A stretch of DNA of 64,000 nt from the NCBI RefSeq assembly GCF_021531715.1, contig NZ_JAFBIT010000001.1, forward strand, positions 186,001 to 250,000, in the 5' to 3' direction. A program made the translations under genes and the position numbers. Below the pieces are notes generated by a model. It made no database searches. It was not told the DNA's origin and saw only the letters and a list, made by a program, of their open reading frames with translations. Positions 15,915-26,061 of this stretch are shown one piece after another. This DNA is from Anaeromassilibacillus senegalensis (lineage in GTDB: Bacteria; Bacillota; Clostridia; Oscillospirales; Acutalibacteraceae). Position 1 is the stretch's first letter; every line of letters begins with the position of its first letter.

Positions 15915-16796
15915 ATGGCATCACCCATGGGATACAAAATTGTAACGGATTCCACGATAGACCTGACGCAGAAGATGATCGAAGAGCTCGAGCTCACAGT
16001 GATTTCCCTGCGTTTTACAATTGATGGCAAAACCTATAAAGATAAATCGGATATGTCGGAAATGTCGACGGAGACATTCTACGCAAAGCTCAGAGAGGGC
16101 AAAATGTCCACCACCTCGCAGATCAACGCCGACGAGTTCACGAGAACCTTCGAGCCAATCCTCGAGGCGGGTGAGGACGTGCTGTATATCGCATTTTCGA
16201 GCGGCCTTTCGGGTACCTGCCAGAGCGCCTACATCGCGCGCGACGAGCTGAAGGAGAAATATCCGGAGCGCAAAATCTATGTGTTCGATTCTCTCTGTGC
16301 GTCGATGGGCGAGGGTCTGCTCGTCTATCAGGCGGCGCTCTTAAAGCGCGCGGGCACGGACATCGACAGCCTGTATAAGTGGCTCGGCGAAAACGTGCTG
16401 AAGCTCTGCCATTGGTTCACGGTCGACGATTTGAATCACTTGAAGCGCGGCGGACGTGTCTCCACCACGGCGGCGCTTGTCGGTACGATGCTGGGCATCA
16501 AGCCGGTTCTGCACGTGGACGATGAGGGACACTTAATTCCGGTCAGTAAGGTGCGCGGCAGAAGACAGTCGCTCGATGCGCTCGTGCAGAAAATGGCGGA
16601 AACGGCGATTCACCCGGATGAGCAGACGATTTTCATCAGCCACGGCGACTGCCTGAAAGACGCGGAGTATGTGGCGGAGCAGGTTCGCTCGAAGTTCGGC
16701 GTGAAAAACATCCAGATCAACTTCGTCGGCCCGGTCATCGGCGCACATTCCGGCCCGGGCACGGTGGCGCTGTTCTTCTTCGGCACACAGAGGTAA
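15915..16796 (+). CDS. DegV family fatty-acid-binding protein
   Basis: A 293-residue protein of the DegV (FakB-like) family, which binds a fatty acid and presents it to a kinase. VTDSTIDLTQ, TSQINADEFTRTFEP, AFSSGLSGTCQSAYIA, DSLCASMGEG, HLKRGGRVSTTAALVG and GPVIGAHSGPGTVALFF are the conserved blocks. A second ATG at 15927 (MGYKIV) could be the true start; the spacing from AAGGAAAGG does not settle it. Confidence 0.9.
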   Translation: MASPMGYKIVTDSTIDLTQKMIEELELTVISLRFTIDGKTYKDKSDMSEMSTETFYAKLREGKMSTTSQINADEFTRTFEPILEAGEDVLYIAFSSGLSGTCQSAYIARDELKEKYPERKIYVFDSLCASMGEGLLVYQAALLKRAGTDIDSLYKWLGENVLKLCHWFTVDDLNHLKRGGRVSTTAALVGTMLGIKPVLHVDDEGHLIPVSKVRGRRQSLDALVQKMAETAIHPDEQTIFISHGDCLKDAEYVAEQVRSKFGVKNIQINFVGPVIGAHSGPGTVALFFFGTQR

Positions 16797-16799
16797 AGT

Positions 16800-18851
16800 A
16801 TGATGCTGTTAGACGGAAAGAAAATTGAGTTGGGCACGTGCTATTACCCGGAGCACTGGGATCGCAGCCTTTGGCGGGACGATCTCCTGCGCATGCAGGA
16901 GCACGGCATCCGCGTGATCCGCGTGGCGGAATTTTCATGGAATCTGTTTGAGCCGCAGGAGGGCGTTTTCAGCGACGATTTCTGGGATGAATTTCTCGAC
17001 CTCGCGGCAGAATGCGGCATGCAGGTGATTTTCTGCACGCCGACGGCGACGCCGCCTGCGTGGCTGACCGAGAAGTATCCCGAGGTCTTGAACTGCGATC
17101 TTTACGGGCACCCCGTATATCACGGTATGCGCAAGCACCACAATATGACGTCGCCTGTTTATCTGGAGTTCGTGCGGCGTGTCGTCGAGCACATCGCGTC
17201 GCATTACAGCGCGCATCCGGCGATCATCGGCTGGCAGATTGACAACGAGGTGAACTGCGAGACGACGAGTTACCACGCGCCGAGCGACCACGCGGCGTTC
17301 CGCGCGTACCTCAAGGAAAAATTCGGCACGCTTGAGAACCTGAACCGCGCCATGGGCACGGTGTTCTGGAACCAGACGTACACGAGCTGGGAGGAAATCC
17401 ACCTCTCGCGCAATACGCTGGCGAAATCCTCAAACCCGCACATGATGCTGGAGGAGCGCCGCTTTATTTCCGAGGCGGCGATCCGCTACATCGGTCTGCA
17501 GGCGGAGATCCTGCGGCAATACAAACGCCCCGAGCAGTTTATCACAACGAACGGCCTTTTCGGTGTGCTCGACAACCACAAGCTGACCGCCGAGTACCTC
17601 GATTTCATGACGTACGATTCCTACCCGAATTTTGCGTTCGGACTCGATACGGCAAAGCTCGCGCCGCGCTCTCTGCGCGACCGCGAGACGTCGTTTAATC
17701 TTGCCAAAACGCGGAGTGTTTCGCCGCGCTTCGGCATCATGGAACAGCAGTCCGGCCCCGGCGGCTGGAACACCCGCATGGTGCAGCCTGCGCCGAAGCC
17801 CGGCCAGCTCCGGCTGTGGACGTTCCAATCCATCGCGCACGGCGCGGATTTTGTCAGCTACTTCCGCTGGCGTACCTGCACATTCGGCACCGAGACATAT
17901 TGGCACGGCCTTTTGAATTACGACAACCGGCCGAACCGGCGCACGGAAGAGCTGAAGCGCACGTATGCGGATATCGAAAAGATTCAGGCGGTCGCCGGCG
18001 CGAAATTCTGTGCGCAGGCTGCAATCCTCTGCGATTACGACAGCGAATGGGACGGCATGGAGGACAAGTGGCACGGCCCGCTGCGCGGGCAGAGCATGGA
18101 CGGCTGGTTTAAGGCGCTCCAGCGCGCGCATATCCCGTTTGATTTTGTCAATCTCAGCGACGCGGGTACGTCCGCACCGCTTGAAAGCTATCAGGTCGCG
18201 GTGTACCCGCATCCGACGATCATGACCGAAGCGCGCGCCGCGCAGCTCAAATCGTTCGTCGAGGCGGGCGGCACATTGGTGCTCGGCTGCCGCTCGGGCT
18301 ATAAGGACATCTACGGCCGGTGCCCGATGATGCCGATGCCCGGCCTGCTTGCCCCGCTCACCGGCTGCACGGTGGAGGATTTCACATTCCTCGGCCCGGC
18401 GGACGAGGCAGAGTACATGGTTTGGGGGAACGACTGCATTCCTGCGCCGATGTTCAACGATGTTCTGCATCCCGATACGCCGGACTGCACGGTGCTTGCG
18501 GTCTACAAGGGCAATTACTACGATGGTATGCCCGCTCTGACGCACCGGCGTGTCGGACAGGGCGAGGTCTACGCGTTTGGCGCGGTGTTCGCGGAGGAAA
18601 CGGCCGCTGCGTTCATTGACCGTCTCGGCTTGCGCAGCCCGGTGGATTGGACACTTCCCGAAGCGGTGGAGCTCACGATCCGCAGGCAGGCGGACGGCGC
18701 CCAGTATGCGTTTCTGCTGAACTACACAGACCAGCCGCAGGAGATTCGCGTGCCGCAGAGCGTACGGTCGCTTCTGACGGGAGAGACCGTCTGCGGCGCC
18801 GGTACGATGGAGCCGTACGGCGTGCTGGTGTTGGAAATACCGGAGACATAA
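16800..18851 (+). CDS. GH42 beta-galactosidase
   Basis: A 683-residue cytoplasmic glycosidase of family GH42. The N-terminal barrel shows CYYPEHWDRSLWRDDLLRMQ, EFSWNLFEPQEG and TPTATPPAWL. The acid/base Glu is in GWQIDNEVNC (about residue 148) and the nucleophile Glu in FGIMEQQSGP (about 316). A trimerisation domain and a small C-terminal beta domain follow. The gene begins 3 bases after degV and is followed 30 bases later by an acetyltransferase, a pairing seen in galactoside-using loci. Confidence 0.95.
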   Translation: MMLLDGKKIELGTCYYPEHWDRSLWRDDLLRMQEHGIRVIRVAEFSWNLFEPQEGVFSDDFWDEFLDLAAECGMQVIFCTPTATPPAWLTEKYPEVLNCDLYGHPVYHGMRKHHNMTSPVYLEFVRRVVEHIASHYSAHPAIIGWQIDNEVNCETTSYHAPSDHAAFRAYLKEKFGTLENLNRAMGTVFWNQTYTSWEEIHLSRNTLAKSSNPHMMLEERRFISEAAIRYIGLQAEILRQYKRPEQFITTNGLFGVLDNHKLTAEYLDFMTYDSYPNFAFGLDTAKLAPRSLRDRETSFNLAKTRSVSPRFGIMEQQSGPGGWNTRMVQPAPKPGQLRLWTFQSIAHGADFVSYFRWRTCTFGTETYWHGLLNYDNRPNRRTEELKRTYADIEKIQAVAGAKFCAQAAILCDYDSEWDGMEDKWHGPLRGQSMDGWFKALQRAHIPFDFVNLSDAGTSAPLESYQVAVYPHPTIMTEARAAQLKSFVEAGGTLVLGCRSGYKDIYGRCPMMPMPGLLAPLTGCTVEDFTFLGPADEAEYMVWGNDCIPAPMFNDVLHPDTPDCTVLAVYKGNYYDGMPALTHRRVGQGEVYAFGAVFAEETAAAFIDRLGLRSPVDWTLPEAVELTIRRQADGAQYAFLLNYTDQPQEIRVPQSVRSLLTGETVCGAGTMEPYGVLVLEIPET

Positions 18852-18881
18852 ATCTGGCTTAACAGGTGGGAGAGGATTCCA

Positions 18882-19523
18882 ATGACGGAAGAAGAGAAAA
18901 TTTTTGCAGGGCAGGTTTACTGCCCCGGACATCCGGATCTCGTGGCGATCAAGCTGCGCGCGCACAATCTGTGCAGCGCATACAACCAGACCTTCGAGAA
19001 TGAGAAAGAAAAGCGCGAGCAGATCGTCAGGCAGCTCTTTGCCGATTTCGGCGAGGGTTCGTTCGTGCAGGGGCCGATTCAGATTCACTATGGCACGCAC
19101 ACGCACATCGGAGACAAGTTTTTCGGCAACTTCAACCTGACGATTCAGGACGACGCGCCGGTGACAATCGGCGACCGCTGCAATTTTGGCCCGAATGTGA
19201 CGATTGTAACGCCGCAGCATCCGCTTCTGCCGGATGAACGCCGCGCGCTCAAGCTGAAGGACGGCGGAGAGAAGCGTGTCTGTTATGCGGAGCCGGTCAA
19301 AATCGGCAACGATTGCTGGTTCGGCGCGAACGTTGTCGTCTGCCCCGGCGTGACGATCGGCGACAACTGCGTGATCGGCGCAGGCAGCGTTGTGACAAAG
19401 GACATCCCGGCGAACAGCATCGCAGTCGGCAATCCGTGCCGCGTGCTGCGCACCATCGGCGAGGCGGACAGCATGAAGTATAAGCCAGAGCGTCTCGGCG
19501 GCGAGGAGTACGATTTCGATTGA
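18882..19523 (+). CDS. Maltose/galactoside O-acetyltransferase (left-handed beta-helix)
   Basis: A 213-residue CoA-dependent acetyltransferase. The N-terminal helical part (about 1-50) is the Mac domain; hexapeptide repeats follow, including IHYGTHTHIGDKFFGN, FGPNVTIVTPQHPL with the catalytic His, and KIGNDCWFGANVVVCPGVTI. It resembles Maa/LacA proteins that acetylate sugars not used by the cell. Position behind the GH42 gene suggests a lacZ-lacA-like pair. Confidence 0.88.
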   Translation: MTEEEKIFAGQVYCPGHPDLVAIKLRAHNLCSAYNQTFENEKEKREQIVRQLFADFGEGSFVQGPIQIHYGTHTHIGDKFFGNFNLTIQDDAPVTIGDRCNFGPNVTIVTPQHPLLPDERRALKLKDGGEKRVCYAEPVKIGNDCWFGANVVVCPGVTIGDNCVIGAGSVVTKDIPANSIAVGNPCRVLRTIGEADSMKYKPERLGGEEYDFD

Positions 19524-19536
19524 TTTTTCACATGCA

Positions 19537-19572
19537 AAAAGGCACATACCGGAAAACCGGTATGTGCTTGCG
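19537..19572 (+). terminator. Hairpin terminator after the acetyltransferase gene
   Basis: GCACATACC (19542-19550) pairs with GGTATGTGC (19559-19567) and is preceded by five A. The T run on the plus strand is weak. Confidence 0.55.
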
Positions 19573-19627
19573 TTGTTGCGGGCCATGTGATATGATTTAG
19601 CAAAGCATATACGAAGGAGTTATTTGT

Positions 19628-20689
19628 ATGAAAATGTCATTCCGCTGGTATGGCAGCGACGATAAGGTTACGCTTCAGAATATCCGTCAGATCCCGGGCA
19701 TGGAAGCCATCGTCACCGCCGTGTACGATGTTCCGGTCGGCGAGGTGTGGAGCCGCGAAAGCATCGGCGCACTGAAAAAGCAGGTTGAGGATGCCGGTCT
19801 GCTGTTCGAGGTCATCGAGAGTGTGCCCGTGCATGAGGATATCAAGCTCGGCAAGCCGTCGCGCGACCGCTATATCGAAAACTACTGCGAAAATATCCGC
19901 CGCCTTGCCGAGGCAGGCATCCAGTGTATTTGCTATAATTTCATGCCGGTCTTCGACTGGACGCGCACGCAGCTCGATCATGTTCTGCCGGATGGTTCGA
20001 CGAGCCTCGTCTACTATCAGGAGCAGGTGGAGGCGGTCGACCCGCTGAAGAGCGACAGCGATCTGACGCTGCCCGGCTGGGACGCCAGCTACACGCGCGA
20101 GGAGCTGAAGGCGGTTGTTGCCGAATACAACGCGATGACCGAGGAGAATCTCTGGGCGAACCTCACATACTTCCTCGAGCGCATCATACCGGTGGCGGCG
20201 CAGTGCGGCGTCAACATGGCGATCCACGAGGATGACCCGTGCTGGAGCATTTTCGGCCTGCCGCGCATCATCACCTGTGAGGAGAATCTCGACCGCTTCC
20301 TCAAAATTGTCGATGACCCGCACAACGGCATCACGCTCTGTACCGGTTCGCTCGGCTGTAGCGCGGAAAACGACGTCGTTCACATGGCGGCAAAGTACGC
20401 GGCGATGGGCCGCATCCATTTCGTCCACGCGCGCAACGTCGCCGTGCTTGAAAACGGTTTTGAGGAGCGTGCGCACCTTTCAAAGTGCGGCTCGCTCGAT
20501 ATGTATGCGATTCTCAAAGCGCTGTATAAGAACGGCTTCAACGGCTATATCCGTCCCGATCACGGGCGCATGATCTGGGGCGAAACCGGCCGCGCCGGCT
20601 ACGGCCTCTATGACCGCGCCCTTGGCGCCGCCTACCTCAACGGCCTCTGGGAAGCCATTGTGAAGCGCAATTCTACCTCAGAGAGGTAA
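19628..20689 (+). CDS. uxuA: Mannonate dehydratase
   Basis: A 353-residue metal-dependent dehydratase that turns D-mannonate into 2-keto-3-deoxygluconate in glucuronate catabolism. The fold starts [58 protein letters not shown] and [13 protein letters not shown] contain the His/Cys/Asp metal ligands. The short (about 350) form is normal for Firmicutes. It stands alone between two terminators, with AGGAGTT before its ATG. The beta-glucuronidase-like gene at 41790 would supply its upstream substrate. Confidence 0.93.
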   Translation: MKMSFRWYGSDDKVTLQNIRQIPGMEAIVTAVYDVPVGEVWSRESIGALKKQVEDAGLLFEVIESVPVHEDIKLGKPSRDRYIENYCENIRRLAEAGIQCICYNFMPVFDWTRTQLDHVLPDGSTSLVYYQEQVEAVDPLKSDSDLTLPGWDASYTREELKAVVAEYNAMTEENLWANLTYFLERIIPVAAQCGVNMAIHEDDPCWSIFGLPRIITCEENLDRFLKIVDDPHNGITLCTGSLGCSAENDVVHMAAKYAAMGRIHFVHARNVAVLENGFEERAHLSKCGSLDMYAILKALYKNGFNGYIRPDHGRMIWGETGRAGYGLYDRALGAAYLNGLWEAIVKRNSTSER

Positions 20690-20701
20690 TATTAAGATAT
20701 G

Positions 20702-20748
20702 AAAAAAGCAGCTTGTTCGGGCATCGTTCGGACAAGCTGCTTTGGTTG
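20702..20748 (+). terminator. Terminator after uxuA
   Basis: AAAGCAGCTTGT (20705-20716) pairs with ACAAGCTGCTTT (20732-20743). Confidence 0.75.
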
Positions 20749-20791
20749 TAAGGCATAAATGTAAAATCCCCAAAAAGTCTTTTCTTGTGGG

Positions 20792-20820
20792 TTGACAAGC
20801 GGACAAAAAAAGGGTAACTT
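20792..20820 (+). promoter_or_regulatory. Probable promoter of mgtE with long leader
   Basis: TTGACA at 20792-20797 and TAACTT at 20815-20820, 17 bases apart. Transcription from here would give a leader of about 250 bases before mgtE. Confidence 0.5.
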
Positions 20821-20902
20821 TATATAGGATAGCGCCATGGAAAAGACGGCGCAAAAATCCGGCGCGCATGCGCAGACTAAGTTTACAGAAGGAGTGAAGA
20901 AA

Positions 20903-21004
20903 ATGGACGCTGGCAGTAGCGGCGGTGCGGTTCCTCGAGAACGGATGCAGCCGCTTTATTCGGAAAAGCGGGGGATTTTCTTCACCCGTTTGATGGCCGA
21001 TTGA
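20903..21004 (+). CDS. Possible 33-residue leader peptide upstream of mgtE
   Basis: An ATG preceded by AAGGAG at 8-base spacing opens a short frame MDAGSSGGAVPRERMQPLY ... FFTRLMAD that stops at 21004, 73 bases before mgtE. GC-rich hairpins overlap and follow it: one between GGCGG and CCGC near 20920-20955, and CCGCTTT/AAAGCGG near 20953-20974. This is the layout of a translation-controlled attenuator. I do not recognise the peptide and no riboswitch consensus is evident, so the gene call rests on the ribosome site and position only. Confidence 0.4.
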   Translation: MDAGSSGGAVPRERMQPLYSEKRGIFFTRLMAD

Positions 21005-21077
21005 CCGGCTTTTCCGCTGACCGTATCGTCCGGCTTGCCGATTTTTGCAGCACTTGCAGAGAAAGGACGGACGAATT

Positions 21078-22424
21078 ATGCAGGAAAAATTGGAAATTAT
21101 TCTGGAATTGCTGGAACAAAGGGAATTCCCGAAGCTGGGGGCGCTCTTAAAGGAGATGAACCCGGCGGACGTTGCGGAGCTCTTTGAGGAGCTGCCGCGC
21201 GAAAAAATGGCGCTCGTGTTTCGCCTGCTCCCGAAGGAGCTCGCGGCCGATTCATTCGCGTATATGGAGCCTGACGAGCAGACCGTGCTGGTTCAGGCAT
21301 TCAGCGATAAGGAGCTGCACGACGTCGTGAACGAGCTCTACGTCGACGATGCCGTCGACATGATCGAGGAGATGCCCGCGAGTCTTGTCAAGCGCATTCT
21401 GCGCCACACCGACGACGAGACGCGCCGCCTCATCAATCAGATCTTAAACTACCCGAAGGACAGCGCCGGTTCCATCATGACGATGGAATACGTTGACCTC
21501 AAGCGAAACATGACCGTGGAGCAGGCTTTCGACCGCATCCGCGCCATCGGCGTGGAAAAGGAGACGGTTTACACGTGCTATGTCACGGACAGCCGCCGCA
21601 AGCTCAAGGGCATTGTGACGGTCAAGGATTTGCTGCTTGCGCCGAAAACCGAGGTCATCCGCGACATCATGGAGACGAATATCATCTATGTCTCCACACA
21701 GACCGATAAGGAAGAGGTCGCCGGTCTGTTCGGCAAATACGACTTTCTCGCCGTACCGGTCGTAGACAATGAGGAGCGCCTCGTCGGCATCGTCACGGTT
21801 GACGACGCGATCGACGTTATCCAGGAAGAGGCGACCGAGGATATCGAAATGATGGCGGCTATCACGCCGACGGATCGCCCGTATATGAAAACGGGCGTGT
21901 TCGCCACGTGGAAGAAGCGCATTCCGTGGCTTCTGCTGCTCATGATTTCCGCTACGTTCACCGGCAGCATCATCACGTCGTTTGAGGATGCGCTCGCCGC
22001 GTCTGTGGTGCTCACCGGCTTTATCCCGATGCTGATGGACACCGGCGGTAACGCAGGCGGTCAGGCGTCGGTTTCCATCATTCGCGGCTTGTCTCTCGGC
22101 GAAATCGAATTCCGGGATGTCGGGCGCATCATTTGGAAAGAGGGGCGCGTCGCGCTGCTCTGCGGCCTGACGCTCGCGGCGGCGAATTTTGTGAAGCTGC
22201 TCCTTTTGGATCGCGTGTCCATGGCGGTGGCTGCCGTCGTTTGCTCCACATTGGTACTCACCGTGCTGGTGGCGAAGGTTGTCGGCTGTACGCTGCCGAT
22301 TCTTGCCAAGCGCATCGGCTTTGACCCGGCGGTCATGGCCAGCCCGTTTATCACAACCATTGTTGACGCACTGTCGCTGCTGATTTATTTCCAGATCGCC
22401 TGCGCAGTGCTGCATATCGGATAA
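21078..22424 (+). CDS. mgtE: Magnesium transporter MgtE
   Basis: A 448-residue Mg2+ channel. The N-terminal domain (about 1-125) has the family text MNPADVAELFEELPREK and DDAVDMIEEMPASL. Two CBS domains (about 130-250) sense magnesium (DSAGSIMTMEY, VPVVDNEERLVGIVTVDDA). Five membrane helices follow, with the selectivity region GFIPMLMDTGGNAGGQASVSIIRG. The ATG at 21078 is used because the domain starts there; a frame extending to 21045 adds only a few residues without a ribosome site. Confidence 0.95.
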   Translation: MQEKLEIILELLEQREFPKLGALLKEMNPADVAELFEELPREKMALVFRLLPKELAADSFAYMEPDEQTVLVQAFSDKELHDVVNELYVDDAVDMIEEMPASLVKRILRHTDDETRRLINQILNYPKDSAGSIMTMEYVDLKRNMTVEQAFDRIRAIGVEKETVYTCYVTDSRRKLKGIVTVKDLLLAPKTEVIRDIMETNIIYVSTQTDKEEVAGLFGKYDFLAVPVVDNEERLVGIVTVDDAIDVIQEEATEDIEMMAAITPTDRPYMKTGVFATWKKRIPWLLLLMISATFTGSIITSFEDALAASVVLTGFIPMLMDTGGNAGGQASVSIIRGLSLGEIEFRDVGRIIWKEGRVALLCGLTLAAANFVKLLLLDRVSMAVAAVVCSTLVLTVLVAKVVGCTLPILAKRIGFDPAVMASPFITTIVDALSLLIYFQIACAVLHIG

Positions 22425-22446
22425 AATCGAAAGAGGTGTAAGGATC

Positions 22447-23817
22447 ATGATTCAGAACGACATTCAGTTGATGGCGATTGCTCTGCCCGAGGACGTCACA
22501 AAAGCAAAATGGTGCGGCGATTTTGACCGTGCGCTGCGGCTGATCGACCGCTACACGGAGAGCGCGAAAACGCCCGAGTGCCTCAAAACCCGCTTGAAGC
22601 TCGAGCGTGAGATCATTCAGAGACTTCCGCTCGATTACTGCTACACGCAGGAGCAGGCGGTTGAGCTTGTGCGGCGGGATATTCCAGATTTCACAAGCGA
22701 GGAGCTGGATGCGCTGCGCGATGCCGGCAAGATTGACTGGATCTACATCAAGGGCGAGACGGTCTACTCCATCCGCTTCTATGAGACGCTGCTTTCCGTT
22801 TATCCGGATATCGCGGCGCGAGCGGGTAAGCCTGCAAAAGAGGAAAGCGAGGAGCGTCAGCTGCTCTATCAGAACATTGTGGATATGAAGCAGAACGGCG
22901 AGGCGTCGTGGAGCATTCATATGCGCGCGCTGTTTACCATCAGCGACGACGCGTTCCGCCCGGGCGAGGAGCTGCTCGTCCATCTGCCTGTCCCGAAGGA
23001 CGCGATCAACATGCGCGATATTGAGATCGTGAGCACGTCGCACCCGGTGCTGAAGCTCGCCGATATCGACGCGCCCTCGAGAACCGTCGCGTTTTCCGGA
23101 AAATTTGAGAAAAATGAGCCGTTCTGGGTGGAGTATAAGTATGTCTCCACGGTTCGGTACACGGCGCTTGACCCGGCGGCGGTCAGCGCGGAGCAGCCGA
23201 CATTCGACACCGAAGAGCTGTACCCGCACATCCGCTTCACGCCGTTTATCCGCGCGCTCTGTGACGAGCTTTCGGCGGGCGAGACGAATCCGCTGATTCG
23301 CGCGCGCCGCTTCTACGATTACTGCACGAAGGTCGGTACATATTCCTTCATGCGCGAGTATTTCACGCTGCCGGACAGCATTCCAGATTATTACGGCACC
23401 GGTCTCAAGGGCGACTGCGGCGTGCAGGCACTGCTGTTCATCACGCTGTGCCGCTGTGCGGGCATCCCGGCCAAATGGCAGTCCGGCCTGTTCGTCACGC
23501 CGTATTCGCAGGGCTGTCACGACTGGGCGCAGTTCTATATTGCGCCGTACGGCTGGCTGTTCGCGGACTGCTCTTTCGGCGGCAGCGCGTACCGTGCAGG
23601 CTCTGCGGAGCGCCACGACTTCTATTTCGGCAATCTGGACCCGTTCCGCATGGTCGCGAACAGCGAGCTGCAGGCGGAGTTTGATCCGCCGAAAACGCAG
23701 CTTCGCATCGATCCGTTCGACAACCAGCGCGGTGAGGCGGAATACGCTGACCGCGGCATCATCTGGACGGAGAAGGACGCCGACTGGAAATTGATTGAAA
23801 TGAAAAAGCTCTCCTGA
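22447..23817 (+). CDS. Transglutaminase-like cysteine protease-fold protein
   Basis: A 456-residue protein with no signal peptide. Residues about 250-400 form a transglutaminase core: [21 protein letters not shown] carries the catalytic Cys, [14 protein letters not shown] the His and FADCSFGG the Asp. The N-terminal part (about 1-130) is helical and the middle part is beta-rich. Members act on peptides or proteins, but the substrate is unknown. It starts 22 bases after mgtE and ends before a terminator, so it is probably transcribed with mgtE. Confidence 0.85.
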   Translation: MIQNDIQLMAIALPEDVTKAKWCGDFDRALRLIDRYTESAKTPECLKTRLKLEREIIQRLPLDYCYTQEQAVELVRRDIPDFTSEELDALRDAGKIDWIYIKGETVYSIRFYETLLSVYPDIAARAGKPAKEESEERQLLYQNIVDMKQNGEASWSIHMRALFTISDDAFRPGEELLVHLPVPKDAINMRDIEIVSTSHPVLKLADIDAPSRTVAFSGKFEKNEPFWVEYKYVSTVRYTALDPAAVSAEQPTFDTEELYPHIRFTPFIRALCDELSAGETNPLIRARRFYDYCTKVGTYSFMREYFTLPDSIPDYYGTGLKGDCGVQALLFITLCRCAGIPAKWQSGLFVTPYSQGCHDWAQFYIAPYGWLFADCSFGGSAYRAGSAERHDFYFGNLDPFRMVANSELQAEFDPPKTQLRIDPFDNQRGEAEYADRGIIWTEKDADWKLIEMKKLS

Positions 23818-23832
23818 CCGGAGAGTCGGCAC

Positions 23833-23871
23833 GCGCCCGCTCGGGTCTTAAAGCCCGCGCGGGCGTTTTTA
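23833..23871 (+). terminator. Terminator after the transglutaminase gene
   Basis: CGCCCGC pairs with GCGGGCG around an inner CGGG/CCCG stem, followed by TTTTT. Confidence 0.85.
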
Positions 23872-23894
23872 TCGCTAGGAAAGGGGAGAACGCC

Positions 23895-25706
23895 ATGGAA
23901 ACAAAAGAGGCGGTTTTGCGCCGGTATTTCGGTTATGCCGCGTTTCGGCAGGGACAGGAGGAAGTTGTCAACGCGCTTTTGAGCGGGCGTGACGTGCTCT
24001 GCGTGATGCCGACCGGCGCGGGAAAATCCATCTGCTATCAGGTGCCGGCGCTGCTTTTGCCGGGCGTCACGCTCGTGATCTCACCGCTGATTTCGCTGAT
24101 GCAGGATCAGGTGGAATCGCTCACGCAGGCGGGTGTGCGCGCCGCGTTTCTCAACAGCTCACTGACGCCCGCGCAGTACGTTCATGCCCTGCGCAACATG
24201 GAAAACGGACAGTATAAAATCGTTTATGTCGCGCCGGAGCGGCTCTCAACGGAGGCCTTTCGCGCCGCTGTCAACCGGCTCACAATCTCCCTTATCGCGG
24301 TCGACGAGGCGCATTGCGTTTCGCAGTGGGGACAGGACTTTCGTCCGGATTATCTGAAAATCGCATCGTTTGTCGAGTCGCTTCCACAGCGCCCTGTGGT
24401 CGGCGCATTCACGGCGACTGCGACGAAAGCCGTGCGCAGCGACATCGCAGAACTGCTGCAGCTTCGCGATCCGCTGTGCATCACGACAGGCTTTGACCGG
24501 CCCAATCTCTATTTTGGTGTGCAGACGCCGCACAGCAAGCCGCTCGCACTGCTGGAGCTGATCGAACAGCGCCCGGGCAAGAGCGGCATTGTGTACTGCG
24601 CGACGCGCCGCACGGTTGAGGAGGTGGAGGCGCTCCTGAACGACAAGGGCATCTCCGCCACGCGCTACCATGCCGGTCTGCCTGAGGAGGAGCGCCGCCG
24701 GAATCAGGAGGACTTCGTCTACGACCGCAAAGCCGTGATGGTCGCGACGAACGCATTCGGCATGGGCATCGACAAGTCGAACGTGTCATTTGTCATTCAC
24801 TACAACATGCCGAAGAATCTCGAGAGCTATTATCAGGAGGCGGGACGTGCCGGGCGAGACGGCAGCCCAGCAGACTGCATCTTGCTGTACAGTCCGCAGG
24901 ATGTGCGCACGAACCGCTTTTTGATCGAGAACAGCGACCCAAATCCCGAGCTGGATCCCGACACGCAGGAGAAAATTTTGCAGCGCGAGTATGAACGGCT
25001 GAAATACATGACATTTTACTGCACGACAACGGATTGCCTGCGCGCGTTTATTTTGCACTATTTCGGTGAAAAATCCGAGGCATACTGCGGCTGCTGCTCA
25101 AGCTGTGCGTCCGGCTCAGCGTTGATCGATGCGACGATCCCGGCACAGCAGGCGCTTTCCTGCGTGGCGCGCACCGGCCAACGTCTCGGCAGCGCAATGA
25201 TCGCCGACATTTTGCGCGGCAGCGAGAAGGAGCGCATCCTCCAGAATGGATGGAATCGGCAGTCAACCTATGGTCTGATGCGCGACAAAGAGGAATGGGA
25301 GGTACGCCGCCTGCTCGACGCGCTCCTTGTACAGGGGCTTTTGCTCCAGACTAGTGGGCAGTACCCGGTTTTAAAGCTCACACCTGCTGCCCGCACGGTT
25401 TTGCTCGGCGAGCGAAAGTTTGAGATGCGTGTGCCGGTTGCACCGGAAAAGACGGCTCAAAACGACGGAGACGGGAACCCGGACAGGGAACTCTTTGCCC
25501 GGCTCAAAAAGCTGCGCGCAAAGCTTGCCGCCAAAGCCAGCGTGCCCGCCTATGTGATCTTTACGGACGCCGCCCTGCGCGACATGTGCGCGAAAAAGCC
25601 GCGGACGCAAACGGAATTTCTGCAGGTTTCCGGCGTCGGCGAACGAAAGGCCGCGCGCTACGGGGCAGCCTTCCTCGAGGAGATCGCGCGCGTACCGGAG
25701 GATTAG
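23895..25706 (+). CDS. recQ: ATP-dependent DNA helicase RecQ
   Basis: A 603-residue SF2 helicase for recombination and fork repair. Motif I is [16 protein letters not shown], motif [20 protein letters not shown], motif III AFTATAT and motif [14 protein letters not shown]. The RecQ-Ct zinc site appears as [17 protein letters not shown] ... CGCCSSC, a winged-helix region follows, and an HRDC domain ends the protein (about 525-600). It is convergent with the sigK C-terminal segment, with a one-base gap. Confidence 0.95.
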   Translation: METKEAVLRRYFGYAAFRQGQEEVVNALLSGRDVLCVMPTGAGKSICYQVPALLLPGVTLVISPLISLMQDQVESLTQAGVRAAFLNSSLTPAQYVHALRNMENGQYKIVYVAPERLSTEAFRAAVNRLTISLIAVDEAHCVSQWGQDFRPDYLKIASFVESLPQRPVVGAFTATATKAVRSDIAELLQLRDPLCITTGFDRPNLYFGVQTPHSKPLALLELIEQRPGKSGIVYCATRRTVEEVEALLNDKGISATRYHAGLPEEERRRNQEDFVYDRKAVMVATNAFGMGIDKSNVSFVIHYNMPKNLESYYQEAGRAGRDGSPADCILLYSPQDVRTNRFLIENSDPNPELDPDTQEKILQREYERLKYMTFYCTTTDCLRAFILHYFGEKSEAYCGCCSSCASGSALIDATIPAQQALSCVARTGQRLGSAMIADILRGSEKERILQNGWNRQSTYGLMRDKEEWEVRRLLDALLVQGLLLQTSGQYPVLKLTPAARTVLLGERKFEMRVPVAPEKTAQNDGDGNPDRELFARLKKLRAKLAAKASVPAYVIFTDAALRDMCAKKPRTQTEFLQVSGVGERKAARYGAAFLEEIARVPED

Positions 25707-25707
25707 C

Positions 25708-26061
25708 TTATTCACCGAATTCTCTCCGCAGCTTCTCAAGCGCCTTTTTCTCAAGGCGCGAGATGTAGCTGCGGGAAATATGCAGGCGCTTTGCCACCTC
25801 GCGCTGGACGAGCGGGTGCTGCCCGGAAAGCCCGTAGCGCAGAACGACGATCTCCCGCTCACGCGGGGAAAGCACACCGAGCGCATCGTACAGCCGCCGC
25901 GTCTTCATGCGCAGGTCGATGTCCTCGAGAATGTTGTCGTCAGCGGCGATGGTGTCGAGCAGTGTCAGCGTATTGCCGTCCTTGTCGGTATCGATCGGCT
26001 CGTTGAGCGAAATATCCTGCGCGTTTTTCTTTGTGCTGCGAAAAAACATCAGGATCTCATT
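25708..26061 (-). CDS. sigK: Sigma-K, C-terminal half (interrupted by skin element)
   Basis: About 117 residues of the late mother-cell sporulation sigma factor: the end of region 2, region 3 and region 4. The frame reads ENEILMFFRSTKKNAQDISL, then DPIxxDKxG-type text, then REREIVVLRYGL and the helix-turn-helix REVAKRLHISRSYISRLEKKAL that binds the -35 element. It has no start of its own that fits sigma factors: upstream the frame enters the recombinase gene and the 4-base att core. It becomes translatable only when joined to 41335-41665. Confidence 0.93.
   Translation of the reverse strand, partial: NEILMFFRSTKKNAQDISLNEPIDTDKDGNTLTLLDTIAADDNILEDIDLRMKTRRLYDALGVLSPREREIVVLRYGLSGQHPLVQREVAKRLHISRSYISRLEKKALEKLRREFGE

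Noticed and set aside
17430-19586. A 718-residue open frame on the minus strand.
   Set aside because: It is opposite GH42 and the acetyltransferase, both of which show catalytic motifs; its own sequence is Arg/His/Ala-rich without recognisable folds.
20830-21077. M-box (ykoK) magnesium riboswitch in front of mgtE.
   Set aside because: The conserved M-box core could not be found by eye; a covariance search would settle it.
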